Positions 50,501-61,330 of a stretch of 64,000 nucleotides of DNA are shown here, piece by piece. Position numbers and translations under genes: made by a program. Every line of letters begins with the position of its first letter. Position 1 is the first letter of the stretch. Source of the DNA: Ifrita kowaldi (lineage: Eukaryota; Chordata; Aves; Passeriformes; Cinclosomatidae); assembly GCA_013398055.1 (NCBI GenBank), contig VZRS01007392.1:94954-158953 (forward strand), given 5' to 3'. The notes under the pieces were generated by a model. The model was not told the DNA's origin, did not search any database, and worked only from the letters and a program-made list of their open reading frames with translations.

Positions 50501-53500
50501 TGCCTTTCATTCTCCCTGTCCCTTCTAGTTATCTTAATAAACACAATAGTGCAACGTGTTTAAAAATCCATATTGTGGGAAAAGAATTATCATTTCAATC
50601 AGTGCGAATCAGATTCACAGGTAGTGTTTCAGGCTTTTTGCAGACAGAATCTATTTTGAGTCTTTAATTAGAAATACACACGCATAGCAATAAGGCAGGA
50701 ACTAAATAGTACATGTTGTTCTGCATCATAATATAGGTCAAAAACACCCAAAAAGTGTAATGCTTGATACTGCCTTTTCAATCAATGTGATCTACATTGT
50801 CATAGATAATTGATGTCTCTGTGTATGTCATATTAATGTTGTTGTCTTATAGACTCTTCAATTCCAGAAACACATGTGTGGATAAATATGAACAATGAAG
50901 TTCTACTAGGTTAAAGCATAGACTGCAGAGAAAGCATGAATTTAGAAGCATTGCTTGAGGTTAGCTTGGCAATCAGTAAGCATTAAATTCCCCCTGTGGT
51001 AATGAACTTGTTTTCATATGTGTTTTTTATTTTAAATTATTTTTTAAGAAAAGTTTCCAGATGTCTTCATTCTTGAATATTTTTGACCAGCACAAGTCCA
51101 GTTCTATTTCTAGAGAAATAATCAATATGATGATTGATCTGCTTTTTTGCTTCAAAAATGTCAGAACCAAGGAAGTGGTCTCAAATCTATATGTCTGACT
51201 TGAAAATTTCTTTAATAAGGTCTGGAAAATTACTTACGGGTGAAGTTTATATCTACAAATGGAAGAAGCCTCAGTCAAAATTTTGGAGTCAAACTGAATA
51301 TGATCAAGCAAAAAACAAACTAAGCTGTTATCCTTGAGTCAGAACTACTAATATTGAGCTATAATGAGACTACAGTAGTAGTTTATTTTAGAGTTACTTT
51401 TTCCATAAGGCACATTTCCTGTAATAAACAGATTGCCATGAATTTTTGCTAATATTCACTGATATGTTGCTTATTTTAGTACTGAGGTAACAAGCTTTTC
51501 TAAGCAATAATGCTAAAAATAGTTCTTAAACTAAAATGCAAAAAACCCCAGTTTTAACTTAAAAAAAAAAAGTAATTTTAAGCTTATTCCTTTAACAGTA
51601 GAAAATTAGACAAAACTATGTGAAAGTACATGTATGTCATGAAATACACCATCCAGCTGTTGGGCTTTTTCTCTCATATCTACAGGCTAAATTTAAAAAG
51701 TCAGATAGTATCCTATCCTTTTCTTGATGCTGAAGAGCTTCATATGTAGGCAGGTGTTTTTAGATTTTCTGTGACATGCAGGGTGTGGGAATGGGACTTT
51801 ATGTCTGCATCCCCAATGCTACAGAAAGAAAATATAATTAAAGCTTGTGTATTTTTAGCCCTTTCAGAAACTCTTGGAGTTGCATTGTATGATAACCACC
51901 TTGGTTCCCTCAGTGAGCTTTATGGTGGAAGAAAAAGACTTTTTTTTCATGACATGAAAAAAAAAAAAGCCTGTCAAATTAAGTGTCTGCTTCTTTGCTA
52001 TTAAAATAATTGCTTTAATAGCAAATAATTATTTTAACAGCAGAACAGCAGCCTTTCTTAACTTGGGGGAATTATCTAATTTAATGAGGAAGAACAGAAA
52101 ATACCCATCTAACAAAATGTTGTAAAAAATGCCATGGAAGTGATCTCTAAACAATTAACCTAAGAGTTATGTTCCGAGTAAAAAGTAGAGCATGCCACAA
52201 AGTGCTTTTTAATATATTTCACTGATAGAGTACATTATGTAAATAAGTAAAAATATCTTGCTTGTTGTGCCTAGAGTACAAAAAGGGGTTTTATTATTAG
52301 CATAGCTGTCTGTTTTGCCCTTCAGATGTTTTTTCACTATGCTAACAGAATGAAAGAGGACTAGTTTTCCAGACTTATTTTTGATTTACATTGGAGAAAT
52401 GTGAAGATTGAGAATTATCAGTAAAAGATTATGGGAAGCAAATACTGCATCTGCTGCAAAATCCTAAGTTTTGCTCATCCTTTCCCTAACCAGGTGTTTA
52501 CCCATTAAAGACTTTGGAAAAGGTCATTGTAAACTCAAGGAACTTAAAGTTCTGGTATTTTAGTATTTGCTCATACTTAAATACCTTTCTTCACTTCCAG
52601 TAGTTTTAGATTGCCTTAGAGTACACACATTGTTCTTTTCATGCACTGTGTTACTTTGTAAATGGTTCTACAGCTTCATATCAAGCATCAGCATCCAGCT
52701 ACCATTAACTATAACACACTGCAGGTGATCAAAAGCATCTTTCCCTGAATGGTGCTGCATCTTTTTGGTCCTGAATCTACTGCACTTGCAGAAACTCGGG
52801 CAATTTGTGAGTGTGTTATATTACAATAGCTGCCACTTTTCATTTGTAATGCCTTTAAAAATTGGAGATTTTTTTCCCCTGTGTTAGTGCTGTTCTGGTT
52901 AGTGCTATTCACTTGGTTAATTGCCAATAACTCTCTTACATTTCTAGATCAGCAAAAATATGTGGCTGGTTTTTATGTTTTTTCTGTGCATTTCTATCAG
53001 ACTATACAACTCTAGGAACAGTGTTTACATTTCCATGCCAGCAGCAAGAAAATCAGATTTTCTCATACTGCCTGAACTGGGGTTCATAACAGTATGAAAT
53101 GGCAGAAGTTGTTACAGAAATACATCTGTAGTGCTGTGCTTGTATTCTGGCAGGTAGGTTCCCTAGGAAGAGCAGCTATTTGGGTTTAGGAGCAGCTGCA
53201 AGATCTCTGCTTTTTTGGCTGCTGCCACAGTTGCTGTGTTCTTAACTTCCCATTAATTGAGCTTTAATGCTAAATGTGCCATTGGTTTAGAATTCCTTTC
53301 TAGAACTCCTTGAAATTCTTCTTCCTCAGTATTTTGCCACTGGTTCATCTTCTAGTATATATCCTTACATTCTTTTTTGCTGCTACATGTTTAAAGCTTC
53401 CCAGTTCTAAGCCAAATGCTGGGCTGTAGGAGAGAACAGCAAGGAGAAGCAGCAAATCTGATAGGCAGCTCTTGAAATGAAAAGAATGGTGTGTCACAAG

Positions 53501-55195
53501 GTGAAATTTAACATAAGACTTGGATTTTAAGAGCAGCTTCTTACTCATACACCTGAATATGTGTAAATGATTATGTGATCCTATGATCCAAAGTTTGTTG
53601 AAACAGATTTGTTTCCAGCTATCTTGTGCCCAAGACCAAATTTTCAGGGAACCTGCAGCATCCCTAAAATCTAGTGTTTGTAGAAGAAAGTGTAAGGAAT
53701 ATGCCATCTGTTTAGCTTTGGAGGAGACTAACCTTGATTAGCTTTAGAAATCTAAACATGTATTAGGCATCTCTAGATAGTGATTTGTCTGTTAAAACTG
53801 TCCTCTACAGATGTGTCCTTCTCCGTTGACTGCAGGCATTGTAAAGATTTAAGTTAAGCTTGGTGGTTGACTTGGCTGACTGAAAACAAGGTGAGGTGAA
53901 TCCTGCACTGATTGGTTTCAGTATTGGTGAGATAGGATATAGTAGTTTGATATGAGGATCACGTTTGTTTCCTGATCCAGGTTTCATAGTCTGTTTTGAG
54001 GTCTACCCCATTTGTAATTCAGCTGTAGTATGCTAATGTGAGAAAAGAGATTATGGTCTAAACTGATAGGCCAACTTGATTACAGAGAAATAAGAAGACA
54101 TAAAATTGCTAGTCAAGAATAGTAATACAGGTGATACAAGGTGGGAATAGTTCTACAGAAGGCTTGAAAGACTCCAAAGTAATAACAGATTTTGTAGTAA
54201 AGCTTTGAGGATGTTGCTGATCTAAACTTGAAAGGTAGAATTTTAAAGGTAGAATTTGGATCTGTAACTGTAGTTAGCTTTACCTAAGCCAGCCCTCTGA
54301 TTAAAGATAGGCTTGAAGCTCTGCATTAATCTTATCCACAATTCCTGTGACAAGGAGCTGTTGAAATAGTGTGATGGAGACTTCTTCCTCATTGATCTTG
54401 AAGCTGTTTTGTGTGACAGTACTTTAAATATTTTTATGAAGTATGGACAGGTTTCCAGTTTGTTTTACTGTTGTAATTTGAATCATGATGTTGCTATCTT
54501 AGTAATGTGAGCTAGCAGATCTGAACAGTTAAGTTACACTTAGTAACTATTCCATTTTGAGCAATAGTCATACAAAACAACTTCCAGTTATCCTATCCAG
54601 TCTGAAATTGCCTGGAAAAAGCTTACTCCTGTACTTACAATACACCTTGAAACATGAAGTAGTCACTTTGCCTGTGTGACAAGACTGTCTGCTAAATGAA
54701 CATGAAAGGGTTGTGCATTGTTGTGGAGCTCTTCCCTGCACCCCCCAGTACTATATGCTGAGCCCATGAATAGAGAGATGCATTTAATTCTTGCAAGCCT
54801 TTCCACCCTCTCTATCATGCAAATGTATATTCCACCTCCAAGTGTGTTCATTTGAGTAAATTAAAAGCCCATATACATATTATGGGCTTGAGTTTTACTA
54901 CGTGAAGTTAGGTTAGAATATTGCTGGACTGTAATAACATACCTGAGTTAAATGATTTGTAAAACTATCCACTTTTATTTCACCTTACCACATGTTATGA
55001 CTCTAATGGTGCAGTGCCTGTGTTACTGGTGCCTTGTATTTATTCTCCATGCAGGTGGACCTCACAGTGCAAGAAAAGGAGAAATACCTTAATGTGTCTC
55101 GTTGGTTCAACCACATTCAGCATTACCCAGGTGTCCGACAGCATCTGTCCGATGTCGTCTTTATCAAGAACAGATTATACACTAATGCTCATTAA
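38428..55195 (+). CDS. EEF1E1: EEF1E1 (AIMP3/p18), spliced coding region in 4 exons
   Basis: Spliced CDS: 38428-38526, 40518-40718, 47939-48034, 55055-55195. It encodes 178 residues; the human protein has 174. The product is a non-catalytic scaffold subunit of the multi-tRNA-synthetase complex. By family knowledge it binds the GST-like parts of MARS1 and EPRS1, and after DNA damage it moves to the nucleus and acts in ATM/ATR-p53 signalling. It has a GST-like fold: a short N-terminal lobe (about residues 1-55), a linker, and an all-helical GST-C lobe (about 68-155) with the GST-type stretch FTLADILMYYGLHH. All three introns are phase 0 with GT-AG borders. The start is chosen because it lies in the CpG island, has a strong Kozak context (A at -3, G at +4) and matches the family N-terminus. 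The bird N-terminus is about four residues longer (VRG-type insertion after MAAA), which accounts for the length difference. No frameshift or stop is seen. Identification rests on recall of the human protein, with close agreement over all four exons. Confidence 0.97.
38527..40517 (+). other. EEF1E1: EEF1E1 intron 1
   Basis: 1,991 bp, phase 0. Its first 120 bp are still CpG island. It carries a CR1 tail (39041-39331); otherwise it is unique AT-rich sequence with no coding signal that I can support. Confidence 0.93.
39041..39331 (+). mobile_element. CR1 LINE 3' fragment in EEF1E1 intron 1 (sense)
   Basis: The segment matches the CR1 3' region: cctgacaggagattgtagtg, gcattggaataggattccca, tctggatgtggcactgggtg, and a terminal ggatgatctgaaagctcttt followed by tccaacc. 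Compared with the 37.6 kb copy it appears to lack an internal piece near 39090. It is sense to the gene and shows no intact ORF. Confidence 0.88.
40518..40718 (+). CDS. EEF1E1: EEF1E1 coding exon 2 (residues 34-100)
   Basis: The acceptor is tgcacttttag|GTT and the donor is AAG|gtaaag. The exon is 201 nt, 67 codons, phase 0 at both ends. It encodes the end of the N-terminal lobe (VPVLQTNNGPGLTGL), the linker, and the start of the helical GST-C lobe with GSTAEEKAVVQQWLEYR, nearly identical to human p18. The end of the exon (SSKEDTRTILK) is less conserved, consistent with a surface loop. Confidence 0.96.
41325..41462 (+). other. EEF1E1: Candidate alternative 3'-terminal exon in EEF1E1 intron 2
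   Basis: A pyrimidine-rich tract and AG (acttttcttgtag) are followed by sequence that stays open in the frame set by exon 2 (phase 0) for 45 codons, then TAG at 41460-41462. The segment begins AEAYFLLNRWKQKRESPTLL and ends LLLAIGN. A GT at 41455 (attg|gtaatt) could act as a donor, but splicing on to exon 3 would then meet an immediate stop. Either way the product would be exons 1-2 plus about 45 residues, without the rest of the GST-C lobe. No strong polyadenylation signal lies close by (ATTAAA at 42493). A chance open frame of this length is not rare, so it is only a candidate. Confidence 0.3.
44607..44641. repeat. Perfect 12-bp inverted repeat with 11-nt loop
   Basis: Left arm TGCTGGTGTGTG (44607-44618), right arm CACACACCAGCA (44630-44641), loop taaggggagcg. 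It could form a stable hairpin in EEF1E1 intron 2 pre-mRNA. The stem is too short for a normal pre-miRNA unless it extends with mismatches. Confidence 0.8.
47939..48034 (+). CDS. EEF1E1: EEF1E1 coding exon 3 (residues 101-132)
   Basis: The acceptor is ctttttag|GAT and the donor is ATG|gtaagc; the exon is 96 nt and phase 0. It encodes DLNMHLEDKVYLAGNIFTLA and then DILMYYGLHHIM. This is the GST-C core helix region, with the N-capping T-L-A-D motif seen across GST-like folds. Skipping it would keep the frame but remove this core helix. Confidence 0.96.
48035..55054 (+). other. EEF1E1: EEF1E1 intron 3
   Basis: 7,020 bp, phase 0. It is AT-rich with poly-A and poly-T tracts and a purine-rich run (gggaagggaagggaag, about 49146-49160). 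An AT-rich pair of overlapping inverted repeats lies at 51997-52037. No exon-like ORF or mobile element was recognised. Confidence 0.93.
51997..52037. repeat. Two overlapping AT-rich inverted repeats
   Basis: GCTATTAAA (51997-52005) pairs with TTTAATAGC (52014-52022). TTAAAATAATT (52001-52011) pairs with AATTATTTTAA (52027-52037). They share bases, so the two hairpins are mutually exclusive. In EEF1E1 intron 3. Confidence 0.8.
55055..55195 (+). CDS. EEF1E1: EEF1E1 coding exon 4 (residues 133-178 and stop)
   Basis: The acceptor is ctccatgcag|GTG. The exon encodes VDLTVQEKEKYLNVSRWFNH, then the IQHYPGVRQHL segment and the conserved C-terminus IKNRLYTNAH, and ends at TAA (55193-55195). This is the last helix pair and C-terminal extension of p18, with only scattered conservative changes from human. 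The 3' UTR follows directly. Confidence 0.97.
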   Translation: MDLTVQEKEKYLNVSRWFNHIQHYPGVRQHLSDVVFIKNRLYTNAH

Positions 55196-55705
55196 GGCAG
55201 ATCTTGATGTCGTGTTGGAATGAGGTGTGGGAGTTTAGAAGTTGTACTGTCCAAAGCCACTAACTTGCAAATACTGTTTTGTAACCTTCTGTATGTGAAC
55301 CAAAACTGTCAATGCCTCAAATAATACAACTGTATTGAGTTGCTGTTGTTCATTCAAGAATTCAAACTAAAGAGTTGTTATTGTGTATCTGATTAAATGC
55401 AAAAATGGTAGAAAGATGGAAATGCAGTTTTAATTCACTATTTTTTTAAAAATTTAAAGTTCCTTTAATTAAACATTCAAGTGAAATTACATTATCTTTA
55501 CCATCAATTATTCACTCCTTTTGCTATTTATTGAATTTTTATGTATGTCGACCAGCTTTTCTTTCATTTTGTTTTCCATGGATGTTTACACTAGTTTTGT
55601 ACAAGTTAAGAGCTATATTGTGTGCCAAGGATGTGAAAAAGGGAACATGCAAATGTTACAAAGTATTTATGTGACTGAATAAATTATTTTAAAACTGTAG
55701 TCTTA
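55196..55705 (+). other. EEF1E1: EEF1E1 3' UTR
   Basis: This is AT-rich, non-coding sequence after the stop codon, running to a canonical AATAAA at 55678-55683. The end at about 55705 is inferred from the usual 10-30 nt spacing between signal and cleavage site. A UTR of about 500 nt fits a housekeeping transcript. No repeat insertion is seen in it. Confidence 0.75.
55678..55683 (+). promoter_or_regulatory. EEF1E1: EEF1E1 polyadenylation signal AATAAA
   Basis: A canonical hexamer lies 483 nt after the TAA. A T-rich stretch follows from about 55700 (cttaatttggctg), consistent with a downstream element. It is the first exact AATAAA after the stop codon. Confidence 0.8.
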
Positions 55706-58700
55706 ATTTGGCTGTGAAACTTTCTAGTTTTTCTTCAGTAAAGATTTTAAAAGGTTAGTTTACTTCCTGCTTCATATTGTGGTGTACTGTTTTGAATCTA
55801 GAAGCATTTTCTTTCAAACTGGGTAGCAAAGTTCGTGTTCTGAAAGATTTTGCATGTGCCTCACTTCATTTTTGACACAAGTGCAAGTGCACTTTTCCTA
55901 GCCCCCCAACAAAACCAACCAAAACCCTCAACTCTTAAGATAACTTGCTGCTATGTCAAGTTCACTAGCAATGTTTAAAGTTGGCTTTAAAACCAACCAC
56001 ACTGTTGTTGAGTCATACATTTGGATGGGTCATTTTGCTGTAGAATGTGGTCCTCTGATTTTTATTTGTAACAAATACAAAAGTGCTAACTTGAATTTGT
56101 TAATTACCTTCTGCACAATTCATATAACATTTCTGTTAAGACATGAAAGAAATACAAAATTACTTTGATATTTTAATTGATAAATGAACTTCTGTGTTGG
56201 TTTATACAGCAGTGCTTAGCAGACAACTTCACTCATACATTCTTTTGTTGTATGTGCTGCTTAGGAGCCTCTCACCTAGTAAATGTAAAAAGGATATCTT
56301 GGATAGATGTTTGAGCATTTTGAATGTTAAAAGCCCTTAAAAGAAAAAGTAAGTAGATAATGAGATGAGGTAATTAAAATATATCCTGACACATAAATGG
56401 ACAGAAGAAAATTGGAAGGATAAGCATAATCTGGACAATTCCAGGGTCTAATAGATGCTTTCTGTAGATACACATAATTTTATTTTTAATTCTTTTGCTG
56501 AGGATTTACAGACACACAAAGTTACTTTTAGGGCAAAAATTTCAGAAAATTCTCGCTGTTTCCTGGGGGCTTAATTATCCACTTCTAGCTACTCTTGTTC
56601 CTTGCCATTTAGAAACTGACTTTATGTACTTAAAAAGATCTCTCTGAAATCTTGAGATCTGTTCAAGAGTTGTGGAGTGGGCATTAGTACAAAGGTACAT
56701 TAGAAACTTCACGCTCAAAGCTTTCCATATTCGACTGCCTGAGAGCTTCAGGTGTTTACTGTGAGTACTTATACTCTAAATATCCAATTTATTCAAACAT
56801 TTGTTACCTTATAGTATGTATTTAAGTGAGTTTGCTTTTTCCTTCATGTGTGGGAGCAAGTGATGGTAAGATTTAGAAAAGTACATGCACTTCTACTAAA
56901 TTCTGCTATAATTAACTATTTTGTTTCAGAAGGGGTGTGAATCACCAGTGCGTTTGGTCAGGGTTTAGGGAAGTTTCTCGTTCATCTTGCAGATGTATTG
57001 TTCTTATCTATGCTTTTGTAAGTGAGAGTGATTCAAGTTCTTTAAAATGTATGTGCAAGCCTTCATCCATGAAAATAGCTTACATTACAGCTGAGAACAC
57101 TGGAATTGAACCACGGCTAAATGTTGCTGGGAACAATACTGTCATCTTTTCAGACAGGTTGTTGTAGAGATGGTGCTACAAAGTGTCATATTTTTTTTTT
57201 AATCCCAAACAGCTGCTGTTTGCAAGTATTGGGATTTCACAAGTTGGCTACATGCTACTGCTGCAGTATCCCCCAGCTCCTTGTGCCAGTTTTATTTTCT
57301 CTGGTGTAGAACAAAAGTGTTACTTGCTGCTGAAATGTTTAAAAAAAAAGTTCATCTAGTAGAAAGATGAAATATTTAGAAGTGGATTAGTAATGTTTAA
57401 CTCTCTACTATCTAAAAGGCATTTGGACATTATCATATAGTAACTCGAGCATATTTCAATTTTCTTTCCCCTGCTTGGAGAAACTTAAGGGGATAGAGGG
57501 TTAAAAGCAAAGAAGGTTGAATTGAGACTTTGCCTTTAGAGAGATGACTGGGAAAACCAGATGGTATTGATTTTTCTCGCCTCTCCCCCTTTCTATGTAA
57601 TGTCTTTTGATCAAGGACAAATAATCTGTAAGAAAACTTCTGAAAAATCACACAACTCTGAGTCAGTCTGAGACTGTATGAGGTACATTTTTTACAACTA
57701 TGCTTCATAATTTTAAAAGATGAGGTGTGCAGTGGGAGCTCTCAAATTAACATTGATGGTCTGTTAAGGGTTTGCATGGGTAAATGTTCAGCTGCTGTTA
57801 AAGCTCCCTCTTTATGCAATATTTTATTCTACTTTGGCTGAACATTAGTAAGAGAGACTTTTCTCCCTTGCATCCCCTTTCTCCTTTCTTAAAACTTCAG
57901 TTGCTGAAGGGCACTGATGATGTTTTACTTTTGTTGCTTTGCATTTTGATGATGATGATGACCACAGTGATGTGTGGAATTTATTTTCACAGCATTTCAT
58001 GAACAGCAACACTTTCATTTGTTGATGTATCTCATCATTGCAGTATTATTATTTTGCATAATTGTTCTAATTTATTCAAGGGGCCTGACATGTTATGGTC
58101 TTTTAAGTATGTGCCCCTGGGACTTGAGTGTGTTGCCATATGGTGAGATAGTGCTGCATGACAACCTTTCAGCAACAGAAGAATTCAGCAGTGAAATAAA
58201 TACGATAATTATAAGTGTTCAGTGAAATCTTACACTTAGCACTTCGTCTTCTTTCCCTTGATGCCAAGATGACTGCTTGTAGACCAACCAGTTGAAACAG
58301 GTGTTCGAGTATTGCATCAGATATGTTAGAAATGTGCTGATTGTTTTTAGTTGTCTCTGTATGTGTAACTTCATTTTTAAGTGAGAGTTCAGTTTGACTT
58401 CTGAAGTCTGTAGGGCTGTTTCTTACTCTGAGACTTGTAACTGGGCAACAGTGATTTATGGAAAAATCCAGGTTTAATGTGGGATTAGAAAAGAGTGAGT
58501 AGGAATGACAAATTTGGAAAGATTACATTGAACAAAAAAAAATAAAAATAGTTCCAGTTTAGACCTGAAAAGAAAATCTTAAATCTGACCATTCCACCAT
58601 TTGGGTGGAACCAAAGTGTCTAGAATTCAGCAGCAAAACTAAAGAAATTATTTATGATATCTTAAGTGTAACATGCTTTCTATCATTTCCTGGTCATCAG

Positions 58701-60169
58701 TGATTTACTTTCCAGGTTGGCATCTCAGTGTTTCACACAGAAAATGAGATAGAAGGTATCACTTCTGGTTCTCACTCAAAACAGTCCAACCCAGCAAGTT
58801 TTGTTCACCCCACCCACAGTAAGTACTTGTCATCAATAGGTTTGCACCTACTGAATTTCCAGAAGTCTTTGTGTAGAAAGTGTAACTTCTGCCAGTGAGG
58901 TCTCCTAGCAAACAGCTGTTTGCCTGTAAGGGGTGATATTTTCACATATTTTTATTCTTTTTCATCTTGTATTCCTTCTCTATAGCCTACCAAACCCTCT
59001 TCAAAATATTTGTAAACTGAAGTAGACCTTCTCTCAGGAATTTTCTGCTAATGTCTGAATATTTGGAAGCACATAGGCCTAGAAATGGCGAGCTTATTTT
59101 TTGTGAGGTGCACCTTAGACTTCCCAATACGTGTTACAGCTTTGGAGTATCTTGATCTTGATAAAATGATGTTTTATTTTTGTTTCTCTCTCACACACAT
59201 ACACATACATTAATTTCAGTTATAGCTGATGGAAGATTATCTGGACCCTTCAGTGTGGGTGTGGGTCCTGGGTTATTCACAGGGAGCCGAGACTCTTAAG
59301 TAAGGTTTAATGTAGATGTACTTTGCAATTCAAATATGACATTCATTTATATTAACTTTTATATGAAAATGTGGCTTAGAAGTGGTTTTGTCTGTGAAAT
59401 ACACCCAAGTAACACTACAGATAAAAGAGCAGTAGAACTTGGGTATCTTTGTTTTCTGCTTGGTTAAAAAAACAATAAATGATCAAAAGTCAGCTGTTGA
59501 TTTGGAAGAGGACGAAGTACTTAAAAAGTGATTAGCTGAGAGATGAAAATAAAGGAGTAGAGAGAACTATAAAATCATTAAGAAATCCAGTGTAAGATCT
59601 TCTATTCAGAAGTCTGGTTCATATTCTCTCTGATCTGCTAGAATCCTCTGTTTGCATCTCTGCAGGTGATTTATGGTTTGTCTACTCCATGAACGTTGAA
59701 GTTGGGAATAGATTTTTCAAGTAGATTTGCTTGGTATGGCCATAAATTGATTTTGCAATTGTATGTATATACAGAACCCAGTATGTCATTTTTTTCTACC
59801 TTTTTTGATTTTTTTTTTTCTAGAAAGAGGGATCAATAGGCCTGTTTGATTTTTTCCCCCTTTTGGTTTTTAGTCTTATCACCTCTTTTAGTCTTTGGTG
59901 TGTTTCACAGTCTTTAACTTCAAAGTGTAATTGCAATGATGCAGCTGCTTAATGGATTGCTACATTTAATATTTTCCCCCTAAGAGCAGTATTTCTTCTT
60001 TGCATCTATAATTGGATCATGCTGCTGCTGTCCCTGATGGAAACACCAGGTTTCATATTCACCATACACCTGAGGACATGCTTACTCACTTGGTAATCTT
60101 AATATTTTTTTTCTATTTATTTATCAAAATTGACTTGTATTACACATTCTTTGTGCTTGAAATGAGAGG
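55706..60169. other. Intergenic 3' of EEF1E1
   Basis: AT-rich unique sequence with a short (GAT)4 run near 57948. No exon was recognised. In human the next gene is BLOC1S5; its CpG-rich first exon is not visible here. Confidence 0.6.
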
Positions 60170-61330
60170 GGAGATGCCTTCATGCACCTCTTGCTGCGCC
60201 AAGCTTTCGGATTCAGACTGTGCCTTTGTATCCCGCCGCTGCATGTCTTGAATGCGAGATGTATGGTACTTCAGAGCCCGGCTCCAGGGCGATATAAAGA
60301 TATCACAGATTTGGAAAGGGGGATCGATTTTCTAGCAAGCATTACTTGTTGCTGCTCTGTGCACGTTCCTGCAGGCGTGGCCTTTATTTTCCACACTGGT
60401 AGTGACTACAGCCAGCGCGGCTGCCACAGAACACTGCACATCCCATCTCTCACTGCAGGCAGGCGGGAGGTGATTAATTTTTCATTGTTGCTGCATCTGA
60501 AGGATTCCCCTTTCCCCTCCCACACTACCTTGGCCCCTTTAGGAAGATTTTCATCCATTCAACTTTCCCTTTTCCGTTGGAAGAACTAAATCTCTTTCAA
60601 CATTTTCAGGCTGGTGATCTAATTTGACAGCTCGTAGGTGATGTCTATTCCTCTTCAAAGAGGCAGGTAGCCCCGGGCTAGCCAGCTGCATTGTGGATTC
60701 TGCAGATTTGGCTTGCTGTTCCTGCTGGGTGTCATCTGTCTTCTCAGTCTTGCGGTGGATAATTTTTGTCCTCCCCAGCATCATCTGCCTGAGCAGTTTC
60801 TGCCTGGCAGGCCTGTCCGTCCAGGTTGAGCATCAAACACAGTGGCCGCCCGGCTAATGTGACAAGGCACCCCTCCAAAGAGTGCAGCCCCGGGCCTGCT
60901 TTGGCCAGCATCGGCATTGCAGCCCGCAAACTTCCAGCCATCACGATCGTGGTCATGCTCTCCCATCACGGGTGCAGCCCATGGACTTATTCTGCTGGCA
61001 CAAAGTATGTCCCCCGCCTTGCCCTCTTAAGGGCCGTCGCTCCAATTCCTCCCATCTGGGCAGATGTCTGCCTCAACAGGTTTGGGTTTCCCTGCCTGTT
61101 GCCGGCATTTGACTCGGACACCGCCACTTGGATGAAATAATCCTTTAGTGGATTATCATCGCCAGACAGCCTGTGGGGGAAATGACAGGACTCGGCACGT
61201 TCATCTGAAGGTTCTGCAATTCAGAGTGCTGCTAATGCTAATGGGAAGTGGCAGGGTGATCCCTAAAAGAGAAAGCGGGTTCCATTGCACGGCAAAAATG
61301 ACAGAGGTTGTTTAGCCTATCTTCCAAAAA
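60170..61330. promoter_or_regulatory. GC-elevated block resembling a developmental enhancer
   Basis: About 1.1 kb with higher G+C and little repeat decay sits in AT-rich intergenic DNA 3' of EEF1E1. Motifs include an ONECUT-like ATCGATTT (60323-60330), a head-to-head TAATCC/GGATTA pair (61138-61155), CACGATCGTG-type palindromic sequence near 60947, and multiple CAGCTG/CAGATG-like E-boxes. ORFs here (up to 135 codons) are on both strands and look like chance. A regulatory role is inferred from composition and motifs only. Confidence 0.35.
61138..61155. promoter_or_regulatory. Inverted pair of K50-homeodomain sites
   Basis: TAATCC, six bases, GGATTA. Each half is the core bound by OTX/PITX/GSC-type (Lys50) homeodomains, and the arrangement is exactly palindromic in the half-sites. 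Function is inferred. Confidence 0.4.

Noticed and set aside
53345..53707. 120-codon minus-strand ORF in intron 3
   Set aside because: No motif, and composition matches the flanking intron; likely chance.
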